This document shows, piece by piece, positions 9,166 through 17,742 of a DNA stretch of 64,000 bases; within the stretch, counting starts at the first letter, position 1; each line of letters begins with the position of its first letter. The stretch is taken from contig JAUHVL010000009.1 in NCBI GenBank assembly GCA_030425045.1, positions 1-64,000 on the forward strand. Direction: 5' to 3'. Both the position numbers and the translations under genes were made by a program. The notes below the pieces were generated by a model, which saw only the letters and a program-made list of their open reading frames with translations, searched no databases and had not been told where the DNA came from. Origin of the DNA: a bacterium (GTDB taxonomy: Bacteria; Bdellovibrionota; Bacteriovoracia; Bacteriovoracales; Bacteriovoracaceae).

Positions 9166-10136
9166 CCAAAGCACTTACCCTAGTTCTCTTTTTCATTTCA
9201 CTTAGTAATTACGCTACAAACTATCGTTATGTTATTTATACTGATCAAGATCCTCCTACTAAAGCAAATGAGATCGTTCGGATGTTTCAAAACACAGTTC
9301 CTTTTAATGAGTTTGAGCTAGAGTTTGAAGTAAGGCAAATGCCAACGGAAGATCTCGACTGCTCAAGAACTTACCCTGAGGTTCCAAGAATAATTGAATG
9401 TGATACTGGTCATATTATGACTTCTACTTTCACTGACGGTTTTGACCAAGCCATGGTGGTCTCAGATATTGAAGGTTATGGTGGAGCAGCAGGTACAATC
9501 CCAGTTATTAGTTCCAGCAGTCCATCAGGCACCATGCTACATGAGTATATGCATGTCCTTGGTTTTTGTGATGAATACCACTACTTAAATCAACAAGAAG
9601 CTGACCTCTATTGTAGACCCTCAAACTTTAGAAGATATATCAATGCCACCGTGATCGAGCCCCTTGAGGGTGGATATAGTGGTGACGAACACGCAAGAAG
9701 TGAGCACGCCGATGATATTCCCTGGTATTCTCATATTTCTTCAGAAACTCCAATTGCAACGTCAGAGCTTGGTACCCCAGCAGGTGATATGAGCCTAAGA
9801 AATGAACTTGGTCTTTTTGAAAGTGCAACCTGTGAGCACGCAACTGAGCAGTTTAGCCTGTGGAAACCGGGAAGTAGAGATAATATAATGAGAGATGTTA
9901 GTCTCTCCATTGGAAACTATGCCCCCATCGTAAGAGAGGCTCTTCAATCTCTTCTCACTAACTCTGCTGCAAATGCAGAACCAAAAGATCCAGAAGGTGG
10001 TGAAAATAATGGTTCCTCGAGTTTTATAGACAGCGACTGTCCTACAAATAATGTCACAGAGAGTTTACCCCTTCACAATAAAGAAACAGGCTTAATGAAA
10101 GGTGTCATCGATGGACTTGAAGTTAACCCCCACTAA
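9162..10136 (+). CDS. secreted zinc metalloprotease with HEYMHxxGxxDEY site
   Basis: The product is 324 aa with a short signal peptide (to about residue 19). A zinc site HEYMH (His127, Glu128, His131) is followed by LGFCDEY, giving HExxHxxGxxDEY. This resembles the M64-type arrangement, in which a downstream Asp or His supplies the third ligand. Several Cys suggest disulfides. The C-terminal 60 residues are Gly/Asn/Ser-rich and look flexible. It is probably an exported peptidase; specificity is unknown. Confidence 0.75.
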   Translation: MTKALTLVLFFISLSNYATNYRYVIYTDQDPPTKANEIVRMFQNTVPFNEFELEFEVRQMPTEDLDCSRTYPEVPRIIECDTGHIMTSTFTDGFDQAMVVSDIEGYGGAAGTIPVISSSSPSGTMLHEYMHVLGFCDEYHYLNQQEADLYCRPSNFRRYINATVIEPLEGGYSGDEHARSEHADDIPWYSHISSETPIATSELGTPAGDMSLRNELGLFESATCEHATEQFSLWKPGSRDNIMRDVSLSIGNYAPIVREALQSLLTNSAANAEPKDPEGGENNGSSSFIDSDCPTNNVTESLPLHNKETGLMKGVIDGLEVNPH

Positions 10137-10261
10137 TCTTTGGCAGCTTAAATCTAGCGTAAATTATATAAATACCTAATATTCAAGACTTTCTCTAATC
10201 AATTCAACTCGAACCCCCCTTCCATAGGATAATTAAGTATAAGAAAAATAAAGGATCTCTT

Positions 10262-10965
10262 ATGGTGATCAATAAAAAAATTCTTCTTTTATTTTGGGCT
10301 GTCGCACTTGCTACATTAATCTCAGGCGTAGCAACGGCAGGATATTATGCAACAGGTGGAATGTCTGGTGATGGTATGGCCAACCGAGTTTTCGTTTTAC
10401 TTGGTGGCAATTTTACTGGCGGTGGTTATATTCAATTTTTAACTTACCTTGCCTTCTTTCTTTCTCTTTTTGATATTTTCCAAAAAAGAAAATCACTTCA
10501 AAGAGAGTTAAAACAGTTTCGAAAGAAACTTCTTCCCACAAACGGCCGTGATCTTTTACTCGCTAAAGACATAAGAGAATTACAATTTAAAATGATGGAT
10601 TTAGAAAAAGCAAAAAAGCATGGTCTTCTCTCTGATATGATTAAGAAGGCCTGTACCAAGTTTCGAAGTAATAATTCTATTCCTGAAATCATGGAAGTCA
10701 TTTCCGCTCAAACTGAGATTAATAAAGAAAAATCAGAATCGGCCCAAAGTGATATTCGTTACCTCACTTGATGGTGGCCAATAGTGGTGATATGAATATT
10801 ATTACCTCTACCCTTGGTGTGGCCTTTGATACCACTTTAATTTCGCTGATTCTAAGTATTATCATCATGTGGTTTTTTCATGGACTCCAAGAAAAAACAG
10901 ACAACCTCCATGCAACGATCAAAGAATACGTTATGGAAAATCTTGTCAATAGGATCGAATTTTAG
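10262..10965 (+). pseudogene. MotA/TolQ/ExbB-family proton channel gene, split by an internal deletion
   Basis: Two reading frames together look like one MotA/TolQ/ExbB protein. Frame 1 (10262-10771, 169 aa) has two membrane segments near residues 7-28 and 57-74 and a long cytoplasmic helix ending DIRYLT. Frame 2 (from ATG 10771, 64 aa) has STLGVAFDTTLISLILSIIIM, the family's last membrane helix. The conserved helix expected between them, with a GFIGTV-type motif, is absent, and the frame changes at TGATG. This suggests a deletion of about 50-70 bases. Translational coupling of two peptides is possible, but the pore would lack one wall. The VWA partner gene follows directly. Confidence 0.6.
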
Positions 10966-11907
10966 ATGAAAAGAAGAGAAACAAATGTTTTTTCTATTGC
11001 TTTTCTAGACCTTTTATCTGGCGCTCTCGGTGCGGTTATCATTCTCTATGTTGCTGTTCCAAAATCAAAAACAGAAGATCCTAAGATGACTGAGATAAAA
11101 GCAAAAGAAGGATATGCCAGAGTCCTCAAAGCTGAATCTCAGGCTGATATGAAATCAGATCGTGATGCCAAGTTTAATGAGCTAGAAGAACTCAAAGAAA
11201 ATGTTTCAAACCTTTCAAAAATCATCAAAGATTTAACAAAGAAAAACGAATCTCTTTCTCAAGAAAAATCCCAAGCGCAGCAGAAAGTTGCCAACCTGAC
11301 AAAACAAATCGAAAAGGAAAAAGATGAAGCAAGAGATCGCAAGACGGCCTCAATTCCTGTTGATGTTGGTTTTAAGTTTAAAGGAAAAAGAATTGTCTTT
11401 GTTATCGATGTCTCCGGCTCTATGTTTATGGAAGATAAAATTGGACAAGTTAAGGCCGGTTTAAAAATGCTTATCACCTCTATGGATAGTGAGTTTCATA
11501 TCGATGTCGTAAGTTTCCCCGATGGACGAGCAAAAAATTATAGACGTCTTTGGAGTAAACTTAGACCTCTTCATCCTGAAAACAAAAAAGGTGTTTATCG
11601 TTATCTCCATAATTTAAGACCTTATGGTGCGACTCCGACTCGTGATGTGATGAAATATGTCCTTAAGAGGTACTCTGATGCCACCGATATCGTGTTACTT
11701 TCTGATGGTGCCCCCACTCGAGGCAACTCTAATAAGCTCGATGACATTTTTACCGTCTCTCAAATGATTAGAAATAAAAATTATAATCAGGCCCAGATTA
11801 GCACCGTCGGTGTGGGAAGTGATTTTCTCACTGATACCAATAACCCGAAATACATCTTCTTAAAAAGAGTTGCCGAACAAAATAAGGGCTTCTTTGTTGG
11901 TTTCTAA
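10966..11907 (+). CDS. membrane-anchored VWA-domain protein, ExbD/MotB-like position
   Basis: The product is 313 aa. One membrane segment at residues about 9-27 (FLDLLSGALGAVIILYVAV) is followed by a Glu/Lys-rich coiled coil (about 45-115) and a von Willebrand A domain. The MIDAS residues are visible: DVSGS (about 148), a Thr in GATPTRD and LLSDGAP. The start abuts the stop of the MotA/TolQ-like gene, the place where ExbD, TolR or MotB normally lies. The intact pair would couple ion flow to a periplasmic VWA domain. The upstream channel gene looks broken, so activity is doubtful. Confidence 0.75.
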   Translation: MKRRETNVFSIAFLDLLSGALGAVIILYVAVPKSKTEDPKMTEIKAKEGYARVLKAESQADMKSDRDAKFNELEELKENVSNLSKIIKDLTKKNESLSQEKSQAQQKVANLTKQIEKEKDEARDRKTASIPVDVGFKFKGKRIVFVIDVSGSMFMEDKIGQVKAGLKMLITSMDSEFHIDVVSFPDGRAKNYRRLWSKLRPLHPENKKGVYRYLHNLRPYGATPTRDVMKYVLKRYSDATDIVLLSDGAPTRGNSNKLDDIFTVSQMIRNKNYNQAQISTVGVGSDFLTDTNNPKYIFLKRVAEQNKGFFVGF

Positions 11908-11924
11908 GTTTTTTAATTTAATGT

Positions 11925-11960
11925 TCAGCTAGAAGTGAACAGATTCTCACTTCTAGCTGA
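11925..11960. terminator. 14 bp perfect stem-loop between convergent genes
   Basis: TCAGCTAGAAGTGA (11925-11938) pairs perfectly with 11947-11960 around an 8 base loop. It lies between the 3' ends of two convergent genes and probably serves both strands, although neither side has a clean U-run. Confidence 0.65.
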
Positions 11961-11968
11961 GTATTGAG

Positions 11969-14527
11969 TTAAAGAGTTTTTGCGCGTCTTTCACAGGCAC
12001 GAATATTTCTAAAAGACATAATCTGTCTTTGACCATTATTCACTTGGCTGTAAAATTCGTAGTTTTTGAAATTATAAATTAAATAAGCTTCTTTATTTCT
12101 ACCGGCCGTATAACCAACACAGATGGTATCGTTTTTAAGATTTCTCTGAGCTCTTCTAATTTGATCCTGACAATCTTTCTTATCTTTATAAGTAGCATTT
12201 TCCATCCAAGAACCCGTCGTAGGAATAGCAATCATATTATCTTCAATAAGAGTATATCTTCTTTTTCCGTAGACATTTCTATGACAACCTAGCCTTGATA
12301 CCACAAGGTTATTTGTAAAGAGTGGCCCATTATCAATTCGAATAGGAGTACCTGGAGTGAACGCAAAGTTATAGTATGCTTCTTCTGGTTTAATATAACC
12401 ATTTGTGATGGCACGATTAGAAACATAACGATGATTTTGCTTTTCTAAATTTAAAATACCCGCAATATTAAGATCCATTGGTCTCATACTTAAAAGTTTT
12501 TGAGAGTTCAGACCTCTAAATTGAGAGAAAGGTACTGAGTAATCAACTGATGTATCACGATCAATGGTATAACGGATAAACTCTTGAGCTGTGTACCAAT
12601 CCATCTTCTTATCTCTAGAGCGATACTCTGGACAGCTTTCAAGTTCTCTTCCCTTTGCTCCCCATCTTAGCTCTGGACAATGATAGGGATCGAAAGAAAC
12701 ATCGTAAATTCTTCCAATAAAATCATTAAGGCTAATTTGTACGTTTCTATTATTAGAATTTTTATATTGATCAACACAGCTATAGGCCACATCGTTATAA
12801 ATTCTCAAAAAGTCTTCATATAAATTTGAGCCAGTATAGATCATCTCTGTGTTTCCACTTAAGATTTGCTCTTTAGCTTGCTTCATAGTCGAGATTACCG
12901 AACGTACAGAAGACCTTATTCTGGCATCTCTACCTGGTGAAGAAAAGTTCTCCCAATCACCTTCTGTTTGGTAAATATTGGCGGGAAGAACAATCGGATG
13001 ACTCTCTCTATGAAGTCCTCTTTCTACGGCCTTATCAACAGCATCAACACGCTCTTTGAATGCTGTACAAAGACCATTCATTTGTGTTCTAAAGTCACCA
13101 AGGACATCAATTTGAAATGGCTTTCTCGACAACTTTCTTCTCCCAAACTGATAGAGGTTTTGAGAGACAACACCGTTTTCAATGATTTCAATATTTGATG
13201 ACCATGTTTCAGGACGTGGATCATAGTTTTCCGTTCCATAAGATTGAACTAAACTATAATGAGGTAACATATGGTTTGGTGTTCCCACCATTGATCTGCC
13301 ATCTCGCGAAACTCTCCATGGTCTCAAGGCCTGAAACCCACCACCAAACTTAGAAGGATAAACCTTATTAATTTTTTCAATAATGTCAGTCGACTTCTTA
13401 TAAGTAATTGAGTCATCAGGGTGAGCATCGATCATATGGACAACACCATCGGCATCTACATGAAAAACAACCCACAAGTGTCCAGACGGATCATAAAGAA
13501 TTGAACCCGGAGGAAGTGATTCGCGTGATAGGTCTACTGGATAGAAGTCTTTGAAAGTAGCAGCATCATTATTATAAATATCATCATGATGATCTAACCT
13601 AAATGAGCTTGTAGAAAAAGAATTTGAAATAAGTTGAAACACTGCTAGAACATTATCTCCTTTTTTAATTAGTCGATTTCTATTATTTAACTTATTTCCG
13701 TAACTAGCGTATCGACTATCTAAAAATACCGTAGATTGTTTTTTAGCCTCTTTTAACTCTTTGTCATACTGAAGCTGGTTTGAGAACTTTAGCTGTTGCC
13801 AGTTGGGATCATTTTGAATAAATCGCTCTACTTCAGTATTAACGAGTTCATTATACTCTTTAACCATTTGTCTCACTTCTGAATAAAGATTTTCTCCATT
13901 TTCAGGGTCTGCTTCATAGCGAGTTTGAAAATCTTTCACCATAGCGAGATAAATATCTTTTGTATCTTGATTGAGATAGCTCGTACCAGAAATTCTACGT
14001 TTCATAATTTTCAAATACTCGCGAGCAGGAGCTTTTAATGTTGGGAAAGCCGCCATTCCAAAGGGAAGCTTATTCATAAAAGCATGGAAGCCCTCAAGCA
14101 TTTTTGGAAGATCACCACAGTCCGCATAAATTGGATGTGAAGAGATTTTTTGAACTCTCTCACCCGTCGCTGTATCAATTTCGTATTCAAATTTTAAATC
14201 AGGGTATCTCGCAGCCAGTTCTTCTCCACTCATGCGAAATTCATTTGGCATTTCACCATAAAATAGGTTGGCCTCTGGATTATTGATACAAGATTTAAAA
14301 GAGTGACATTTTCCATCTCTTACAGCAGCACCAAAACGATAAACAAAATGATAATAACTTTCTAAATCAGCACGAGTCAGTTCAGACTTATTATAGTCCC
14401 ATCTCAAATGATCTGGGCCACTTCTTAAACCTGCAACCTGAAGTTCATTATTAGAGTCACTCGACTTTTTACTATCACACGAAAAAAGGCCTAAAACGGC
14501 CAGAGCAATCACAATATAGATTTGCAT
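11969..14527 (-). CDS. large lipoprotein of unknown function, 852 aa
   Basis: The N-terminus MQIYIVIALAVLGLFSC has a lipobox with Cys17, so the mature protein should be lipid-anchored. The chain contains GHLWVVFHVDADGVVHMID near residue 350, which has the rhythm of a beta-hairpin seen in NlpC/P60 or CHAP-like folds, but no convincing Cys-His pair was found. Several Cys lie in the last 300 residues. The gene stands alone and is convergent with the VWA gene. No family assigned. Confidence 0.7.
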   Translation of the reverse strand: MQIYIVIALAVLGLFSCDSKKSSDSNNELQVAGLRSGPDHLRWDYNKSELTRADLESYYHFVYRFGAAVRDGKCHSFKSCINNPEANLFYGEMPNEFRMSGEELAARYPDLKFEYEIDTATGERVQKISSHPIYADCGDLPKMLEGFHAFMNKLPFGMAAFPTLKAPAREYLKIMKRRISGTSYLNQDTKDIYLAMVKDFQTRYEADPENGENLYSEVRQMVKEYNELVNTEVERFIQNDPNWQQLKFSNQLQYDKELKEAKKQSTVFLDSRYASYGNKLNNRNRLIKKGDNVLAVFQLISNSFSTSSFRLDHHDDIYNNDAATFKDFYPVDLSRESLPPGSILYDPSGHLWVVFHVDADGVVHMIDAHPDDSITYKKSTDIIEKINKVYPSKFGGGFQALRPWRVSRDGRSMVGTPNHMLPHYSLVQSYGTENYDPRPETWSSNIEIIENGVVSQNLYQFGRRKLSRKPFQIDVLGDFRTQMNGLCTAFKERVDAVDKAVERGLHRESHPIVLPANIYQTEGDWENFSSPGRDARIRSSVRSVISTMKQAKEQILSGNTEMIYTGSNLYEDFLRIYNDVAYSCVDQYKNSNNRNVQISLNDFIGRIYDVSFDPYHCPELRWGAKGRELESCPEYRSRDKKMDWYTAQEFIRYTIDRDTSVDYSVPFSQFRGLNSQKLLSMRPMDLNIAGILNLEKQNHRYVSNRAITNGYIKPEEAYYNFAFTPGTPIRIDNGPLFTNNLVVSRLGCHRNVYGKRRYTLIEDNMIAIPTTGSWMENATYKDKKDCQDQIRRAQRNLKNDTICVGYTAGRNKEAYLIYNFKNYEFYSQVNNGQRQIMSFRNIRACERRAKTL

Positions 14528-14684
14528 TTCATCTCTCCCCTAAATTTAATATCCGGCGGAGTATACCCTATTTTTTGACGCACAGAGTTCTAAGGTTAAA
14601 AATTACATGGTTTTCTTATCTGATTAGACTTTGATGATTTTTTTTCTAAGACCGAGTAATACCACCGGCCCTAAGTATTTAATA

Positions 14685-15344
14685 TTACAATATTTTCTTA
14701 TAGCTAAGCTTTTGCAACTCAACACTAAACTCAGACTCTGTATCATCTCCATCTATCGCAATCCAAAAGCCCAAAACTCGTTTATCAGCTTCAGGTTTTA
14801 AGCGATGAGAGACGAATCCATTTGAATCGATCTTAAGATTATGTGTTTCTTTTAAATATTCTGAGAAGTAATGATCGCGGGATTTATCTGCAATTCTTTT
14901 ATCTTGGTAGGTCGTATAAAATTGAATACGGTCGACTCCTTTATAACCCTCTCCGAGTTTGAATAATTCGTTTAGCCATTCTGGTGCAAAAATTTTTTGA
15001 AAAGAGGATATATTATGATCCCCTTCATAAACGAGGCCTATGCGAAAACGAAAGTCATCGTTTTTCTTTTCTCCTTGAAGAGATTCTTTAAGTTTTAATT
15101 CTCCGATAACTTTTAGTTTAATCTCTACTTCTTTTAGAATCGATGCCTTTTCAAATTTGTAGATCATAGGGTTTGCCGAAGATTTCACTTCAACTTTCAA
15201 CCCCTTTTCTGTTTCGCTAAATTTATGGGAGGCTATTCCTTTGTATTTAAGAACTTTGAAAGTATCTGATTTAAGCTTTATCTCGTTTGAAAAAGTAAAA
15301 CCACTCATTAAGAATATAAAGACAGCCCATATTTTATATTTCAA
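14685..15344 (-). CDS. secreted beta-rich protein of unknown function
   Basis: The product is 219 aa with a signal peptide (WAVFIFLMSGFTFS). The beta-rich mature part has DFRFRIGLVYEGD and FWIAIDGDDTESEF, loosely like DUF3047-type secreted proteins; this is weak. It overlaps the VWA gene upstream by 11 bases and is the last gene of the FNR-box operon. Confidence 0.6.
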   Translation of the reverse strand: MKYKIWAVFIFLMSGFTFSNEIKLKSDTFKVLKYKGIASHKFSETEKGLKVEVKSSANPMIYKFEKASILKEVEIKLKVIGELKLKESLQGEKKNDDFRFRIGLVYEGDHNISSFQKIFAPEWLNELFKLGEGYKGVDRIQFYTTYQDKRIADKSRDHYFSEYLKETHNLKIDSNGFVSHRLKPEADKRVLGFWIAIDGDDTESEFSVELQKLSYKKIL

Positions 15345-16626
15345 GTTTCGTAACTCCCTTTTCCTTTATTATTACTTTTTGTTTAAATCCTTTAGACCCT
15401 CGAATCATATACTCACCTACGGGAAAGTCTAAAGGTCCTTTTATTTTTCTAGACCATATTCTTCCATAATAATTTTTTCCTTTTACATATAAAGAGCCAA
15501 CTTTCTTAATAAAAACAAATTCGATTTTCCCAAGTCTTTCTTGACCTAGTTTTATCGTCATACTCTTATCAATTTTGATGGGATCGGATTCATAACTTAG
15601 GTGGTTCTTTTTACCTATGGCTTTAACAATATAGGTCCCTGCCACAATCTGAATAGACTTCCTATCTCCTCCAGAGCTTCTTTGTACTTGATCATAGGGT
15701 CTAAAGGTTTCTTTTGTTTTTATATCTTTTATGACTGGTCGTCCAAATCGATCCTTATCCCATTCAAACTTAAGCTTTATTGCCTTATCAAAGCTTACTT
15801 CTTTGAAAAGGTTTTTATTTGCTTTTATCTCAAGATCTTCTATGGTCGTTGCCGCCTTAGTAATTGCCTGAGTTACTTCGGCTTTATAGATACCGGGTAA
15901 GAGTTCAATCTTTCCGTAATTACTGCCCTCAGTAACGATCTTTCCATCCTTATCAAAAATCTTAAAGTTTAAAACTGTTTTATTTTTATCGACAAGCTCT
16001 AACGTTCCCTTATCTTTTAACTCCTCTCGTATCATTTCATCTGTTTTATTGAGAAGTTCATCACTGTTTTTAGCATCGATATAAGATCCACCAGATTTTT
16101 CAGCAATACATTTTAAACTTTCAGGATTACTTTTTATATCAAAGCCAATGACATCGACCTTGAAACTTATCTTCGCTTGTTTCTTTAACTTCTCAACAAA
16201 AGAGCACGGATCCCCCTTACAACTTTCAATACCATCAGTTATTAAAATTAATGAGACATTTTCTTTTGTCTTAATACTACTCAACGCTTTTTTTAGAGAC
16301 CCTTGAATTGGTGTCTTACCAAGAGGCTTAAGAGAATCTACTTTATCTTTAAGTATCTTTTTATTAACAGCAGAAAAAGGTACCAGCGTGTTGATATCAT
16401 TACAGTCACCTTTTTTGGTATTGCCATAGCTTATGAGGGCCATCTTAGTATCTTCAGGTAGCTTATCTACGATATTATGGACGGCCGTTTTGGCGCTTTT
16501 CATTTTGGGTTTAAACTTCTCATCCATTCCGGCCATCGAACCAGAAGAGTCGATAATAAGATAAAGGTTTTTGGCATATAGGCTTTGTGTAATAAAAAGA
16601 CAGAGAGTTAAAATTAAGGTTTTCAT
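15334..16626 (-). CDS. secreted VWA-domain protein
   Basis: I choose the ATG at 16626 because it begins a signal peptide (MKTLILTLCLFITQSLYA); an ATG at 16650 adds eight polar residues. The 430 aa protein has an N-terminal VWA domain with MIDAS residues DSSGS, T in GKTPIQGS and LITDGIES, then two or three beta-rich modules that may be carboxypeptidase-regulatory or Ig-like. Exported VWA proteins typically bind protein partners through a metal ion. It sits in an operon with the ferritin-like and PepSY-TM-like genes. Confidence 0.75.
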   Translation of the reverse strand: MKTLILTLCLFITQSLYAKNLYLIIDSSGSMAGMDEKFKPKMKSAKTAVHNIVDKLPEDTKMALISYGNTKKGDCNDINTLVPFSAVNKKILKDKVDSLKPLGKTPIQGSLKKALSSIKTKENVSLILITDGIESCKGDPCSFVEKLKKQAKISFKVDVIGFDIKSNPESLKCIAEKSGGSYIDAKNSDELLNKTDEMIREELKDKGTLELVDKNKTVLNFKIFDKDGKIVTEGSNYGKIELLPGIYKAEVTQAITKAATTIEDLEIKANKNLFKEVSFDKAIKLKFEWDKDRFGRPVIKDIKTKETFRPYDQVQRSSGGDRKSIQIVAGTYIVKAIGKKNHLSYESDPIKIDKSMTIKLGQERLGKIEFVFIKKVGSLYVKGKNYYGRIWSRKIKGPLDFPVGEYMIRGSKGFKQKVIIKEKGVTKLEI

Positions 16627-16651
16627 TTTAAAAGAATACCTTAATTTCAAA

Positions 16652-17176
16652 TTAAATAAAGCAGAGAGCTATAAAGATAAAAGCGCCTGATAGAAAAGAG
16701 ATGAGAATATCTTTTGTTAAAGACTTTCTCTTAACCAACAGAATTAATCCACTAATGGTAATCAATAAAAGCCCCAGCGCTGAAGCGATCTGAAATGACT
16801 TTAAAAGCCTCGGTCCATGACCTTTATGAATTTCAACTAATGACTTTATAAAGTTTGGTTTCACGAGATAGAAATTTTTATTATCACCTTCTTTTTTAAT
16901 TACAATATGCTCTCTATGAGACGGTCTTAAGATAAGAGAATTTCCTTTCTTTTTGATATACTCAAATGAGTGATCAATCTTATTTTCTTGTAAAAGACTT
17001 TCAATGCTTGAGCGATCTAAGTTTTTTGTCTCACCGGTAATAAAAAGAAGTTTTTCACTTGTGCTCCCCTTTTCACCAAGCAAATAAAGACCACCTGACA
17101 ACGGAAGAACTAAGAGAAAGCTCAAAAAGAATGCCGCTAATACTAAATGGATTTTTAAGAGTATTTTATAATTCAT
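16652..17176 (-). CDS. PepSY-associated TM-like inner membrane protein
   Basis: The product is 174 aa with three hydrophobic segments: about 10-31, 128-150 and 155-174. HKGHGPRLLKSFQIASALGLLLITISG matches the pattern of PepSY-associated TM proteins (HxGxG...G...L.ITG), given here in part only: HKGHGPRLLK then SGLILLVKRK. The loop between helices 1 and 2 is periplasmic and beta-rich. Relatives accompany iron or redox reductases, which fits the neighbouring ferritin-like gene. Gaps of 11 bases upstream and 25 bases downstream show an operon. Confidence 0.6.
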   Translation of the reverse strand: MNYKILLKIHLVLAAFFLSFLLVLPLSGGLYLLGEKGSTSEKLLFITGETKNLDRSSIESLLQENKIDHSFEYIKKKGNSLILRPSHREHIVIKKEGDNKNFYLVKPNFIKSLVEIHKGHGPRLLKSFQIASALGLLLITISGLILLVKRKSLTKDILISFLSGAFIFIALCFI

Positions 17177-17187
17177 ACTTTATTTTA

Positions 17188-17631
17188 TCACCTAGCACAT
17201 CTTTTAAAAGCCCTTAAATGTCTTTTTTGGCTTGCCCATTGAAGATTCTTAAAAACCGCAATTAAATCTTCGTCATCGGTTATCTTATAAATTTCATCAT
17301 AGAGTTTAACATTTTCTATTTCAGCGTTAACTCCAGCCTGACATGCACTGGCGAAGCTATCATAACTGGCCACATTTCCAAGGTACTTATTTTGGGGAAC
17401 GGCCTCTCCATACTTTTGAAAAAACGGAAGTAAAGCTTGAATATGCCTCTCTTCCGAGTTGACGATATTACTAAAAGGTCTTCGCTCTCCAAAATCTTCC
17501 ATAACCTGTAAGTATGTGGCTTTTGCTTTGTACTCGTCATCTAAGGCCATTTTTAACGCTTTAACATTATCAACATTTCCAAAAGAGTTAATGGTCATCG
17601 TGATTAAAGCAAGAGTAATTATTTTTTTCAT
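17188..17631 (-). CDS. exported ferritin-like DUF2202 protein
   Basis: The product is 147 aa with a signal peptide (MKKIITLALITMTINSFG). The four-helix pattern carries Glu33, then EERH (Glu60, His63) as an ExxH metal motif, and Glu104/Glu106. The second ExxH reads QKRH (135-138), so one expected Glu ligand is Gln. DUF2202 proteins are ferritin-like and probably bind iron. The gene is first in a four-gene operon and has a perfect FNR-type box 49-62 bases upstream of its start, so low-oxygen induction is likely. AAGGAG precedes the ATG. Confidence 0.8.
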   Translation of the reverse strand: MKKIITLALITMTINSFGNVDNVKALKMALDDEYKAKATYLQVMEDFGERRPFSNIVNSEERHIQALLPFFQKYGEAVPQNKYLGNVASYDSFASACQAGVNAEIENVKLYDEIYKITDDEDLIAVFKNLQWASQKRHLRAFKRCAR

Positions 17632-17679
17632 TTCGATCTCCTTATGTAATCATCATAGTGAAATCGAACAACAAGTTCA

Positions 17680-17693
17680 TTGATATAAATCAA
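17680..17693 (-). promoter_or_regulatory. FNR/CRP-family box, perfect TTGAT-N4-ATCAA
   Basis: TTGATATAAATCAA matches the FNR consensus TTGAT-N4-ATCAA exactly. On the minus strand a CACTAT -10-like box lies at 17655-17660, which would put the centre of the dyad near -39 to -42, the class II activator position. The target is the ferritin-like gene at 17188-17631 and its operon. Confidence 0.75.
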
Positions 17694-17742
17694 TAATTTT
17701 ACACTTTTTAATCGAATCTCTTGCAAACTTTTGTTTGAGATA

